Shown here one piece after another: positions 24,620 to 32,701 of a DNA stretch of 64,000 nucleotides. Within the stretch, counting starts at the first letter, position 1, and every line of letters starts with the position of its first letter. The notes under the pieces were generated by a model that did no database searches, was not told where the DNA came from, and worked only from the letters and a program-made list of their open reading frames with translations. The stretch is taken from assembly GCF_900096585.1 (NCBI RefSeq), contig NZ_FMYH01000002.1:517997-581996 (forward strand), in the 5' to 3' direction. A program made the translations under genes and the position numbers. Source of the DNA: Sanguibacter gelidistatuariae. Its GTDB lineage: Bacteria > Actinomycetota > Actinomycetes > Actinomycetales > Cellulomonadaceae.

Positions 24620-25654
24620 ATGCCCACACGACCGGTTCGCTCTGGGCGCACCAACGTGGTCGTCGTGGGGGACTCCCCGACAGCCCGCGGCATCCGCAAC
24701 CGACTCCGCGCCTCGGGTGCTGACAGCACCACGGGCGAATCGGGCGCCGACCCGGTCCGCTTTGCAGGCGCCCGCGCCGTCGTCCTGGTCGGGCACACCG
24801 GGGACTTCGCGCGGGTGACCTCGCGCCGCGCCGCCGAGCGACGCGGCGAGCTGGTCGCCGGCCTCGAGCAGGACCTGGCCGACGCCGCTGCGGCGGGCGT
24901 CGAGCACGTGGTCGCGATCAGCTCGGCGATGGTCAACGGCGCCGAACCGGACCGACCGGTCATCAACGACGACGAGCCGCGCCAGCCCGTGGTCGACGAC
25001 AGCTACGCCGGGGACCTGCTGACCTTCGAGGCGACGATCGAGCGTGTGGCGTCGACCCTGGCCGACGTCTTGGTGACGGTGCTGCGACCGGCCGTGCTGG
25101 TCGGCCCCGACATCGACACGCTCATGACCCGCCACTTCGAGGCACCCCGCGTGCTGACCATCCGGGGTGCGCGCCGCGGGTGGCAGTTCGCGCATGTGGA
25201 GGACGTCGCCGACGCGGTGGGCGTCGTCGTCGCAGCCGGCCTGACCGGGCACCTGACGCTCGGCGCGCTGCGGGACGGGGAGCCTGACGTCCTGGAGCCC
25301 GAGGAGGTGACGACGATTGCCGGAATGCGGGGGATCGACCTGCCGGCCGCCTCCGCCTTCGGCACGGCCGAGCGCCTGCACCGGGTCGGGGTGCTCCCCG
25401 CCCCGGCCTCCGACATGAGCTACGCGGTGTACCCGTGGACTGTCAGCGCGAGCATCCTGCACGACGCCGGGTGGTCGCCGTCGTGGTCGAGCGAGGCATG
25501 CCTGCGGGCCCTGCTGGCACAGATCCGCGGACGGGTCGGCGTCGCCGGTCGGCGCGTGGGTGGGCGCGACGCGGCCGCGCTCGGCGCCGCGGGCGCCGCC
25601 GTCGCGCTGCTGGGAACAGCTGCGATCTGGAAGCAGGCCCGCGGCCGGCGCTGA
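24620..25654 (+). CDS. NAD-dependent epimerase/dehydratase-like SDR protein with C-terminal membrane helix
   Basis: A 344-residue protein with an SDR-like fold. NVVVVGDSPTARGIRNRL near the N-terminus replaces the classical GxxGxxG, and HVVAISSAMVNG, LRPAVLVGP and QFAHVEDVADAV are recognisable SDR strand motifs. The catalytic YxxxK is not evident, so activity is uncertain. A hydrophobic helix at about 322-337 (ALGAAGAAVALLGTAAIW) followed by basic residues suggests a C-terminal membrane anchor. ATG at 24620 has GGGAGG upstream and a TACGGT -10 box at 24579-24584. It diverges from the DUF2342 gene. Confidence 0.75.
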   Translation: MPTRPVRSGRTNVVVVGDSPTARGIRNRLRASGADSTTGESGADPVRFAGARAVVLVGHTGDFARVTSRRAAERRGELVAGLEQDLADAAAAGVEHVVAISSAMVNGAEPDRPVINDDEPRQPVVDDSYAGDLLTFEATIERVASTLADVLVTVLRPAVLVGPDIDTLMTRHFEAPRVLTIRGARRGWQFAHVEDVADAVGVVVAAGLTGHLTLGALRDGEPDVLEPEEVTTIAGMRGIDLPAASAFGTAERLHRVGVLPAPASDMSYAVYPWTVSASILHDAGWSPSWSSEACLRALLAQIRGRVGVAGRRVGGRDAAALGAAGAAVALLGTAAIWKQARGRR

Positions 25655-25714
25655 GGGGCGTCGCCAGGCGGGTGCGCTCAGCGCGCATCCAGACTTGTCG
25701 GGGATGATGGTCTC

Positions 25715-26902
25715 GTGTCGATCGAGCCGAACGCCGAGAACCAGCCCCACGCAGCCCGCCTCCCCACTCCGGGAGAGCCCGGTCCGGAGGCGCCCGCGCA
25801 CGGAGGATCTGGCCTGGGCGACGCCTACATGGTGACCGGCAACGAACGCCCCAGCCCGCGCTCGATCACCCTGGGTGTGGCATTCATGGCGACGATCCTG
25901 CTGCTCTCCGGGCTCGCGGTGCTCCCCGCGCCCTACGTCGTGAAATCGCCCGGGCCGACCCGCGACACCCTCGGGCAGGTCGACGGCAAGGACCTCATCG
26001 AGATCACCGGGGCCACGACCTACCCGTCCACGGGCGAGCTGCTGCTCACGACCGTCGGGGTGGGTGGGGGACCGGGATACCCCGTCAACCTCGCACAAGT
26101 TGTCCAGGGCTGGGTCAGCGACACCCGTGCGGTCTTCCCCGTCGAGGAAGTCTTCCCCCCCGACGTCACCCGTGAGGAGAGCGCGGCCGAGAGCGCGGCC
26201 GAGATGTCCAGCTCGCAGGAGAACGCGACCTACGCAGCCCTGACCGAGCTCGGCTACGACATCCCCGTCTCGGTCCAGGTGGCCGCGACCGTCGAGGGCT
26301 CGCAGGCCCTCGGCCACGTCGACGTGGGGGACACGATCACCTCCCTCGACGCCGCACCGGTGACCAGCCCGGCCGAGCTCATCGAGGCCATGACCACGAT
26401 CGAGCCGGGCACGACGGTCACGCTCGGGCTGATCCGCGACGGCGCGCCGGTCGAGGCGTCCTTCGCCACGACCGCGCCCACCGATGGTGGGACCGGGTCG
26501 CGGCTGGGCATCCAGGTCAGGTCCGCCTTCGACTTCCCGGTCGACGTGCAGATCCAGATCGACGACATCGGCGGTCCCAGCGCCGGGACGATGTTCGCCC
26601 TCGGAATCATCGACCGGCTCACCCCCGAGGACGAGGTGAACGGCCAGGTCATCGCCGGGACCGGGACGATGGACACGACCGGGACCGTGGGTGCGATCGG
26701 TGGGATCCGCCAGAAGCTCAACGGCGCGCTGCGCGACGGCGCGACCTGGTTCCTGGCCCCGGCCAGCAACTGCAACGAGGTCGTCGGACACGTGCCCGAC
26801 GGGCTGCGGGTCGTGAAGGTCTCGACCCTCGCCGAGGCGCGAGCCGCGATGACCGCGATCGGCGCGGGCGACGGGGGCTCGCTCCCGACCTGCACGTCCT
26901 AG
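25715..26902 (+). CDS. PDZ domain, Lon-like serine protease (YlbL family)
   Basis: A 395-residue protein. One membrane helix lies at about residues 50-70 (LGVAFMATILLLSGLAVL), so most of it is outside the cell. A PDZ domain follows (HVDVGDTITSLDAAPVTSPAEL). The C-terminal Lon-type domain has Ser in GGPSAGTMF (near 288) and Lys in GGIRQK (near 333), the Ser-Lys dyad. It corresponds to Rv3194c. The substrate is unknown; surface protein quality control or signalling is plausible. GTG at 25715 is used; a start at an internal ATG (MVTGNER) is possible because the first 38 residues are low in complexity. Confidence 0.87.
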   Translation: MSIEPNAENQPHAARLPTPGEPGPEAPAHGGSGLGDAYMVTGNERPSPRSITLGVAFMATILLLSGLAVLPAPYVVKSPGPTRDTLGQVDGKDLIEITGATTYPSTGELLLTTVGVGGGPGYPVNLAQVVQGWVSDTRAVFPVEEVFPPDVTREESAAESAAEMSSSQENATYAALTELGYDIPVSVQVAATVEGSQALGHVDVGDTITSLDAAPVTSPAELIEAMTTIEPGTTVTLGLIRDGAPVEASFATTAPTDGGTGSRLGIQVRSAFDFPVDVQIQIDDIGGPSAGTMFALGIIDRLTPEDEVNGQVIAGTGTMDTTGTVGAIGGIRQKLNGALRDGATWFLAPASNCNEVVGHVPDGLRVVKVSTLAEARAAMTAIGAGDGGSLPTCTS

Positions 26903-26912
26903 CGGGAGCGGC

Positions 26913-27491
26913 TCAGACGAACGTCGAGCGCAGCGCCTCGATCAGGCCCGGGACGAGGCTCATCCCGGTCGCGACGTCGGCGTCGGAGTCGTTGGCGCGG
27001 GTGCGCAGCGCGCACCAGGACGCGCCGTCGCGCAGCACGCCTACGGCCATCCGGACGTCCTGACGGTCGGGGTGCTCGGCGAGGAAGACGAGCGCCGCGG
27101 CGGGATCGTCGGGGATGTGCGCCTCGGCCGAGGGCGGCAGGATGATGCACTCGACGACGACCGCTGCCCCGGAGACAGCCTCGGGCCAGATGATCGAGGC
27201 GAGCAGGTCCTCCAGGGACCCGGAGTCGGGCAGGCCGTCCTGCTCGACCGACGTCAGGTGCGTCGGGTCGGTGAGGGCCGCCTGGACCGTGGCGGGGGGC
27301 AGCACGCTGGCGAGCTCGGGCTCGGCCGCGAGGGCGGCCTGGGTCGAGACCAGCGCAAAGACGCGGGTGGGTGCGTCCCACCCGGTGGACGCGACGTGCT
27401 TCTCGACGTCGACGACGGCGTCGGCGAGGGCGCGCTGGGTGGGGGAGAGCGGAGACGTGAGAGGCGCTGAGGGCTCGGTGGGCACGGTCAT
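26913..27491 (-). CDS. PPA1309 family protein
   Basis: A 192-residue soluble protein of the actinobacterial PPA1309-like family (conserved hypothetical). It has VFALVSTQAALAAEPELA, QDGLPDSGSLEDLLASI.WPE and a C-terminal WCALRTRAND. Its function is unknown. In other actinobacteria it lies between the Lon-like protease and the UPF0182 gene, as here. ATG at 27491 (MTVPTEPS) is preferred over an upstream start. A TATGGT -10 box on the minus strand lies about 35 bases upstream. It converges on the PDZ protease gene with a 10-base gap. Confidence 0.8.
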   Translation of the reverse strand: MTVPTEPSAPLTSPLSPTQRALADAVVDVEKHVASTGWDAPTRVFALVSTQAALAAEPELASVLPPATVQAALTDPTHLTSVEQDGLPDSGSLEDLLASIIWPEAVSGAAVVVECIILPPSAEAHIPDDPAAALVFLAEHPDRQDVRMAVGVLRDGASWCALRTRANDSDADVATGMSLVPGLIEALRSTFV

Positions 27492-27651
27492 GGTCACCAG
27501 GATGTCAGAAGACCGGTCCCGGGGGCACCATAGCAATGCGCCCTGCGGATGAACTGTGGGAACCTAAGGAGGCTCGTAAGCGTTTGACCGGGTGAGAGCC
27601 GCGCGGCGGCCCTCACCGATGAAGTGCCACCAACAGCGAGGATTTCACGTC

Positions 27652-30600
27652 GTGTCTTCAGCAGCACCTCCGCGCCGTCCGGCCCCCGTGCGGGGTCGGG
27701 GCGGTCGCAGGCCGAGTCCGCTCGCCATCACCATCATCGCCGTCGGCGTGGTCGTGGTGGTGTTGTTCCTGCTCGCGCAGTTCTGGACGGAGGTGTTGTG
27801 GTTCGACCAGCTCGGGTACGGGAAGGTCATCTGGACCCAGTGGGGAGCCCGTGCGGCGCTCTTCGCCGGTGGCTTCCTCGTCATGGGCGCAGCGGTCTGG
27901 GCGAGCCTGCAGCTGGCCTACCGGAACCGACCGATCTATGCGCCCTCCACCCCCGAGCAGGCGACGCTCGACCAGTACCGTGAGGCGATCGAGCCGCTGC
28001 GCAAGCTCGTCATGATCGCCGCGCCGGTCCTCGTGGGGCTGTTCGCGGGGGTCGCGGCGTCCTCGCAGTGGACCACGGTGCTGCTCTCGCTCAACTCGGT
28101 GCCCTTCGGCACGAAGGACCCGCAGTTCGGCATCGACCTGTCGTTCTTCGTGTTCACGCTGCCTGCGTTGCGCTTCGTGGCAGGGTTCCTGGTTGCCGTC
28201 GTGGTGATCTCCGGGATCGCCTCGCTCGCGACGCTGTACCTCTATGGTGGTCTGCGGATCGCCGAGGGTGGGATCCGCACCACCCGTGCGGCCCGGGTCC
28301 AGCTCGCGGTCCTCGCCGCGGTGCTGATGCTCCTCATCGGCCTCAACTATTGGTTCGACCGCTACTCCTTGCTCAAGACGGACGGTGAGAAGTTCGCGGG
28401 TGCGGGCTTTGCCGACGTCAACGCCGTCATCCCGGCCAAGGCGATCCTGGCCGGGGTGGCCGTCCTCGTGGCGGCACTCTTTGTCATCGCGGCGGTGCGC
28501 GGTACCTGGCGGCTGCCGGCGATCGGCGTCGGCCTCATGGTCGTCTCCGCGATCGCCGTCGGCGGCATCTACCCCGCCGTCGTCCAGCGCTTCCAGGTCA
28601 CCCCGAACGCACAGGTGAAGGAGGCCGAGTACATCCAGCGCAACATCGACGCGACCCGGACAGCATTCGGCATCGACGGCATCGAGGTGCAGAATTACGA
28701 CGCCAAGACCACTGCCGAGCAGGGTGCGCTGCGCGAGGACGCCCAGACGACCCAGTCGATCCGGTTGCTCGACCCGACGATCGTCAGCCCGTCCTTCCGC
28801 CAGCTGCAGCAGAACCGTGGTTACTACAACTTCGCTGACACCCTCTCGGTCGACCGCTACGTGATTGACGGCGAGAGCCGCGACACGGTCATCGCCGTAC
28901 GTGAGCTTGAGCTCGACGGTCTGGGCAACGAGCAGCGCAACTGGGTCAACGACCACACGGTCTACACCCACGGCTTCGGTGTGGTCGCCGCCTACGGCAA
29001 CCAGATCGGTCCGGATGGTCGGCCGGCCTTCTTCGAAGGTGGCATCCCCTCGGTCGGCGCGCTGACCGACCTCGACGCCGGCGGCTACGAACCGCGGATC
29101 TACTTCTCCCCGTCGTCCCCGAGCTACTCGATCGTCGGCTCCCCCGAGGGGACTGACTCCTGGGAGCTCGACTATCCGACGGACGAGGCAGGCGGCCAGG
29201 TCGACACGACCTTCCCGGTCGAGACGACGTCGATCGGCCCGTCGGTGGGCACCTTCCTCAACAAGATGCTCTACGCGCTGAAGTTCCAGTCGGAGGAGAT
29301 CTTGTTCTCCAACCGGGTCACCGATGTGTCGCAGATCGTCTACGACCGTGATCCGCGCGAACGGGTCCAGAAGGTCGCCCCGTACCTGACGCTGGACGGC
29401 AGGGTCTACCCGGCCGTCGTGGACGGCAAGGTCGTCTGGATCGTCGACGGGTACACGACGTCCGACGAGTACCCGTACTCGGCCTCGGAGTCTCTAGAGG
29501 ACGCGACCACGGACTCGCTCACCGCGTCTTCGCTGAGCATCCAGGCGCAGGCCCCGCAGGAGGTCAACTACATCCGCAACTCGGTCAAGGCCACGGTCGA
29601 CGCCTACGACGGCACGGTCACGCTCTACGCCTGGGACGCGAAGGATCCGGTCCTTCAGGCGTGGCAGGGCGTGTTCCCGAACACGGTCAAGCCGGTCTCG
29701 GAGATCTCCAGCGACCTCATGAGCCACATCCGCTACCCGGAGGACATGTTCAAGGTCCAGCGGTCGCTGCTCACCAAGTACCACGTGACCACGGCGAGCG
29801 AGTTCTTCTCCGGGCAGGACTTCTGGCGCAGCCCGGACGATCCCACCACGAAGAAGGGGGAGACGGCCACGCTGCAGCCGCCGTACTACCAGACGCTGCA
29901 GATGCCCGGCCAGACCACTTCGGCATTCTCGCTGTCCTCCTCGTTCATCACGGGAGGCACGAGCGACCGTAACGTCATGACGGGGTATCTTGCGGTCAAT
30001 GCCGAGGCGGGCAGTGCCGCGGGGGTGCCCGACGGCGACTACGGCCAGCTCCGGCTGCTGGAGCTGCCGCGTGGGTCGACCGTGCCCGGACCGGGTCAGG
30101 TGCAGAACAACTTCGACTCCGACCCGGAGATCGCACGCAACCTCAACCTGCTGCGTCAGGGCAACTCGGTCGTGATGAACGGGAACCTGCTGACACTGCC
30201 GATGGGTGGCGGGCTGCTCTATGTGCAGCCGGTCTACGTGCAGTCCTCGAGCGGTACGGTCTTCCCGCTGCTGCGCAAGGTGCTGGTCGCCTTCGGTGAC
30301 CAGGTCGGCTTCGCCGACACCCTCGACGAGGCGCTCGACCAGGTCTTTGGCGGTGACTCCGGTGCCAACGCCGGGGACGCGACCGCCCCCGACGAGGGCG
30401 ACGTGCCGGTGGCCCCGTTGCCGACGGACACACCCACGGACACCCCGACTGACACCCCGACTGACACGCCCACGGACACCCCGACGGACACGGCAACCGG
30501 GGATGCCCAGTCGCGGCTCACGGCGGCGCTGACCGACGCGAGGAAGGCCATGGAGGACAGCCAGGCTGCCCTCACCGCTGGTGACTTCGCGACCTACGGT

Positions 30601-30666
30601 GCGGCGCAGGCGCGGCTGCAGGTCGCGATCGAGGCCGCACTGGCCGCGGACGCGGAGCTCGGCTAG
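27652..30666 (+). CDS. UPF0182 family large membrane protein
   Basis: A protein of about 1004 residues. Seven hydrophobic helices occupy the first 330 residues, with WFDQLGY, a UPF0182 signature, after the first. The remaining 650 residues are a large extracytoplasmic domain rich in Tyr and Asp (RPAFFEGGIPS, MEPSRD-like segments). The tail has six Pro-Thr-Asp-Thr units and a helical end. It corresponds to Rv3193c; function unknown. GTG at 27652 has GCGAGG 10-12 bases ahead and fits the family N-terminus. GTG at 27592 in frame is less likely because its AAGGAGG is about 20 bases away. A strong hairpin follows the stop. Confidence 0.87.
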   Translation: MSSAAPPRRPAPVRGRGGRRPSPLAITIIAVGVVVVVLFLLAQFWTEVLWFDQLGYGKVIWTQWGARAALFAGGFLVMGAAVWASLQLAYRNRPIYAPSTPEQATLDQYREAIEPLRKLVMIAAPVLVGLFAGVAASSQWTTVLLSLNSVPFGTKDPQFGIDLSFFVFTLPALRFVAGFLVAVVVISGIASLATLYLYGGLRIAEGGIRTTRAARVQLAVLAAVLMLLIGLNYWFDRYSLLKTDGEKFAGAGFADVNAVIPAKAILAGVAVLVAALFVIAAVRGTWRLPAIGVGLMVVSAIAVGGIYPAVVQRFQVTPNAQVKEAEYIQRNIDATRTAFGIDGIEVQNYDAKTTAEQGALREDAQTTQSIRLLDPTIVSPSFRQLQQNRGYYNFADTLSVDRYVIDGESRDTVIAVRELELDGLGNEQRNWVNDHTVYTHGFGVVAAYGNQIGPDGRPAFFEGGIPSVGALTDLDAGGYEPRIYFSPSSPSYSIVGSPEGTDSWELDYPTDEAGGQVDTTFPVETTSIGPSVGTFLNKMLYALKFQSEEILFSNRVTDVSQIVYDRDPRERVQKVAPYLTLDGRVYPAVVDGKVVWIVDGYTTSDEYPYSASESLEDATTDSLTASSLSIQAQAPQEVNYIRNSVKATVDAYDGTVTLYAWDAKDPVLQAWQGVFPNTVKPVSEISSDLMSHIRYPEDMFKVQRSLLTKYHVTTASEFFSGQDFWRSPDDPTTKKGETATLQPPYYQTLQMPGQTTSAFSLSSSFITGGTSDRNVMTGYLAVNAEAGSAAGVPDGDYGQLRLLELPRGSTVPGPGQVQNNFDSDPEIARNLNLLRQGNSVVMNGNLLTLPMGGGLLYVQPVYVQSSSGTVFPLLRKVLVAFGDQVGFADTLDEALDQVFGGDSGANAGDATAPDEGDVPVAPLPTDTPTDTPTDTPTDTPTDTPTDTATGDAQSRLTAALTDARKAMEDSQAALTAGDFATYGAAQARLQVAIEAALAADAELG
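30421..30492 (+). repeat. in-frame 12-base tandem repeat (6 units)
   Basis: Six 12-base units of the form CCSACKGACACN encode Pro-Thr-Asp-Thr six times near the C-terminus of the UPF0182 protein. Units differ by one or two bases. It probably serves as an extended surface linker. Confidence 0.9.
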
Positions 30667-30709
30667 GTCTCATCTAGGTCGCAAGTCCCTTTCGGGACGC
30701 ACGGATGAC

Positions 30710-30741
30710 GGCGGCGACGCACCTTCGGGTGCGTCGTCGCC
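30710..30741 (+). terminator. hairpin terminator after the UPF0182 gene
   Basis: A 14-base-pair stem with one G-T pair, closed by a TTCG tetraloop at 30724-30727. It starts 44 bases past the UPF0182 stop and ends 55 bases before the aldose epimerase gene. Confidence 0.75.
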
Positions 30742-30795
30742 GTCGTCGTCCATGGTTATTTGCTCGCACCGTCCTCAAGCGTGGACGATAGGTGC

Positions 30796-31809
30796 ATGAC
30801 AACGATGAAGACTCCGGCGACGACCGTCGCGAACACGATCACGGACGGTACGTTCGGGTCCCTCCCCACGAAGATCCTCCGCCACGGTGCCAGCGGCGCG
30901 CAGGCGGAGATCCTCGTGCGCGGCGCGACCGTGCTGTCCTGGGTCGCCCCGTGGCACGGCGGGCTGGGGGAGTTCATCGACGGGTACGCCGACGAGGCGG
31001 ACTTCGCCGGCCAGTACGGCGGACGCAGCGGGATCCTGTTCCCCTTCGCCAACCGCCTGCGCGACGACCGCTACACCTTTGACGGGGTGACCCACGAGGT
31101 GGGCCTGCAGTTCCCGGTCGACAAAGAGGTCATCCACGGCTCGGCGCGCATGGCCGACTGGACGATCCTCGACGAAGACACGTCCGACCCCCGCGCGGTC
31201 AGCATCACCTTCGGATACTCCATCCGCCCGGGCGACATCGCCGGGTACCCCTTCTCCGTCGACGCGACCGTGCGCTTTGAGCTCACAGAGTCCTCGCTCG
31301 ACCTGCTGCTGACCTACCGCAACGTCGGACACGTCGACGCGCCTGTCGCGGCCGGCTGGCACCCGTACTTCAAGGTCCCCGGGCACGCCACGATCGACAC
31401 GCTCTCCCTGCGTGTGCCCGCGCGCGCCGCGATCGTCACAGACGCCAAGCTCGTCCCGCTCGCCGGTGAGGCCGCCTACGCGCCGATGGACTCCGACCTG
31501 GTCCACGAGACCCTTGCAGGCGTCGTCTACGACCACGCCTGGGATCGCCTCGTGCCCGACGCCGACGGTCGGGCCCGTACGTTGCTCACCGACCCCGCGA
31601 CGGGGGAGGGCGTGGCCGTGTGGCAGGAGGGCGGCACGCTGCTCGTCTTCACCGGTGACGCGCTGACCCGCCCGCGCGAGTCCGCCGCAATCGAGTCCCT
31701 CGAGACCACGACGGATGCGTTCAACCGCCCGGACCGTGCCGACGACATCCGCCTGGCCGCCGGCCAGCAGAAGACCTTCGCCTTCGGCGCCCACACGGTC
31801 ACCCGCTGA
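30796..31809 (+). CDS. galM: aldose 1-epimerase family protein
   Basis: A 337-residue protein of the galactose mutarotase fold. I see GGRSGILFPFANRLRD (substrate-binding Asn-Arg), a catalytic His in HGSARMADW, AAGWHPYFKVPG with the second His, and a late ESLETTTDAFNRP carrying the general-base Glu. It interconverts anomers of hexoses or related sugars in the cytosol. ATG at 30796 follows a GACGAT -10-like box within 10 bases, so the mRNA may be nearly leaderless. A long palindrome (31873-31940) follows the gene. It is a single gene, with no adjacent sugar transporter. Confidence 0.85.
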   Translation: MTTMKTPATTVANTITDGTFGSLPTKILRHGASGAQAEILVRGATVLSWVAPWHGGLGEFIDGYADEADFAGQYGGRSGILFPFANRLRDDRYTFDGVTHEVGLQFPVDKEVIHGSARMADWTILDEDTSDPRAVSITFGYSIRPGDIAGYPFSVDATVRFELTESSLDLLLTYRNVGHVDAPVAAGWHPYFKVPGHATIDTLSLRVPARAAIVTDAKLVPLAGEAAYAPMDSDLVHETLAGVVYDHAWDRLVPDADGRARTLLTDPATGEGVAVWQEGGTLLVFTGDALTRPRESAAIESLETTTDAFNRPDRADDIRLAAGQQKTFAFGAHTVTR

Positions 31810-31872
31810 CCCGCTGACCCGTTGACCCGGTCTTCACCCCGCCCCAGCTGACCCACCCAGCTGCCCGCCCCC

Positions 31873-31940
31873 TCCGCTGAGTGCGGTCAATCGGCTGCCC
31901 GATGTCCGGTTTGGGCAGCCGATTGCCCGCACTCAGCGGA
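31873..31940. repeat. long palindromic hairpin, family II, copy 1
   Basis: Two 28-base arms (31873-31900 and 31913-31940) pair with one mismatch around a 12-base loop GATGTCCGGTTT. The outer arm starts TCCGCTGAGTGCGG. A nearly identical element lies at 41175-41244, and a third with the same outer 10 bases lies at 49546-49610. It lies between galM and the first tRNA. There is no T-run, so termination is not its obvious job. Confidence 0.88.
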
Positions 31941-32032
31941 GTTGTGTGGGTCCGGGGGCGGTAGACGGCGGGACTGGGGGCTGGATGGGGGTGGGGACCG
32001 GTGGCTTGTGATGGGGGTCACGGGCCTTCTGG

Positions 32033-32061
32033 TTGGCATCCCGGTTGGCATGACGTAAGGT
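32033..32061 (+). promoter_or_regulatory. promoter of the first initiator tRNA gene
   Basis: A -35 box TTGGCA (32033-32038), a 17-base spacer and a -10 box TAAGGT (32056-32061), 12 bases before the mature tRNA 5' end. Confidence 0.65.
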
Positions 32062-32073
32062 TGTGTTTACCGA

Positions 32074-32147
32074 CGCGGGGTGGAGCAGCTCGGTAGCTCG
32101 CTGGGCTCATAACCCAGAGGTCGCAGGTTCAAATCCTGTCCCCGCTA
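32074..32147 (+). tRNA. initiator tRNA-Met (CAT), copy 1
   Basis: A 74-base cloverleaf. The acceptor stem pairs 32075-32080 with 32140-32145, and the first pair is a C1-T72 mismatch. The anticodon stem-loop CTGGGCTCATAACCCAG has three consecutive G-C pairs next to the loop. The T-arm is GCAGG-TTCAAAT-CCTGT. An unpaired first acceptor position and the three G-C pairs are the marks of initiator tRNA. CCA is not encoded. Confidence 0.95.
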
Positions 32148-32153
32148 CAAGAG

Positions 32154-32189
32154 AAAGTCCCGTTGGGTCCCCGGATCCAACGGGACTTT
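32154..32189 (+). terminator. terminator of tRNA copy 1
   Basis: A 13-base-pair perfect stem AAAGTCCCGTTGG / CCAACGGGACTTT with a 10-base loop, starting 6 bases after the tRNA. The A-rich 5' side and T-rich 3' side fit an intrinsic terminator. Confidence 0.85.
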
Positions 32190-32270
32190 CGCGTTTCCGC
32201 ACCAGGCCCCTCCCGGGGCGGACTCGCCCCTGCCCTGCCCTGCCCCGCCTCGCCCCGCCCCCGCTCGCTG

Positions 32271-32385
32271 TCGAACTCGTGAATGAAGCGCCGAGCTCGT
32301 GAGTCAGGGCTGGTTCACGCGTGGGAACCTGGCTGGCTCACGAGTTCGGCGTCCGGTTCGCGGGCTCGGTGGGCGAGTTCGGCGG
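32271..32385. repeat. dispersed inverted-repeat cluster, family I, copy 3
   Basis: TCGAACTCGTGAATGA and CGCCGAGCTCGTGAGTCA on the left face GGCTCACGAGTTCGGCG (32336-32352) and a degenerate GGGCGAGTTCGGCGGG on the right. It has the same consensus as copies 1 and 2 and fills most of the 321-base gap between the two tRNA genes. Nothing else is seen in that gap except the terminator of copy 1 and the promoter of copy 2. Confidence 0.78.
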
Positions 32386-32427
32386 GCGAGCGAGGGGGCG
32401 CGTGAAGGGGCGAGGGAGAGGGTGTGG

Positions 32428-32456
32428 TTTGGAGGGCGCGGAAACTGGCGTAGAGT
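32428..32456 (+). promoter_or_regulatory. promoter of the second initiator tRNA gene
   Basis: A -35-like TTTGGA (32428-32433), a 17-base spacer and a -10 box TAGAGT (32451-32456). From here to the tRNA the sequence GTTGTGTTTACCGA is identical to the first copy, while the -35 region differs. Confidence 0.55.
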
Positions 32457-32468
32457 TGTGTTTACCGA

Positions 32469-32542
32469 CGCGGGGTGGAGCAGCTCGGTAGCTCGCTGGG
32501 CTCATAACCCAGAGGTCGCAGGTTCAAATCCTGTCCCCGCTA
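32469..32542 (+). tRNA. initiator tRNA-Met (CAT), copy 2
   Basis: Identical over all 74 bases to the copy at 32074, including the C1-T72 mismatch and three G-C pairs next to the anticodon loop. It has its own promoter-like boxes and its own terminator, so both copies look functional. Confidence 0.95.
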
Positions 32543-32562
32543 CTGTGAAGTAGATGTTCAAC

Positions 32563-32602
32563 CCAGAGGCCCTCTTGATCTTCGGATCTGGAGGGCCTCT
32601 GG
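32563..32602 (+). terminator. terminator of tRNA copy 2
   Basis: A 12-base-pair stem CCAGAGGCCCTC / GAGGGCCTCTGG enclosing an inner GATC-TTCG-GATC mini-hairpin. It lies 20 bases after the tRNA and is unrelated in sequence to the terminator of copy 1. Confidence 0.8.
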
Positions 32603-32701
32603 CGTTGCCGGAAGGCACCGTCGGCCTTTGGCGCTCGCCGGATCGAATCGATTCGGCCGCGTCTGTTCCCCCATGCCGCCGCGGCGGCTATCGTGGCGAA
32701 G

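Noticed and set aside
32063-32553. Two short open frames across the tRNA genes
   Set aside because: They translate the tRNA sequence itself and the intergenic repeat; the cloverleaf structure explains the sequence better.
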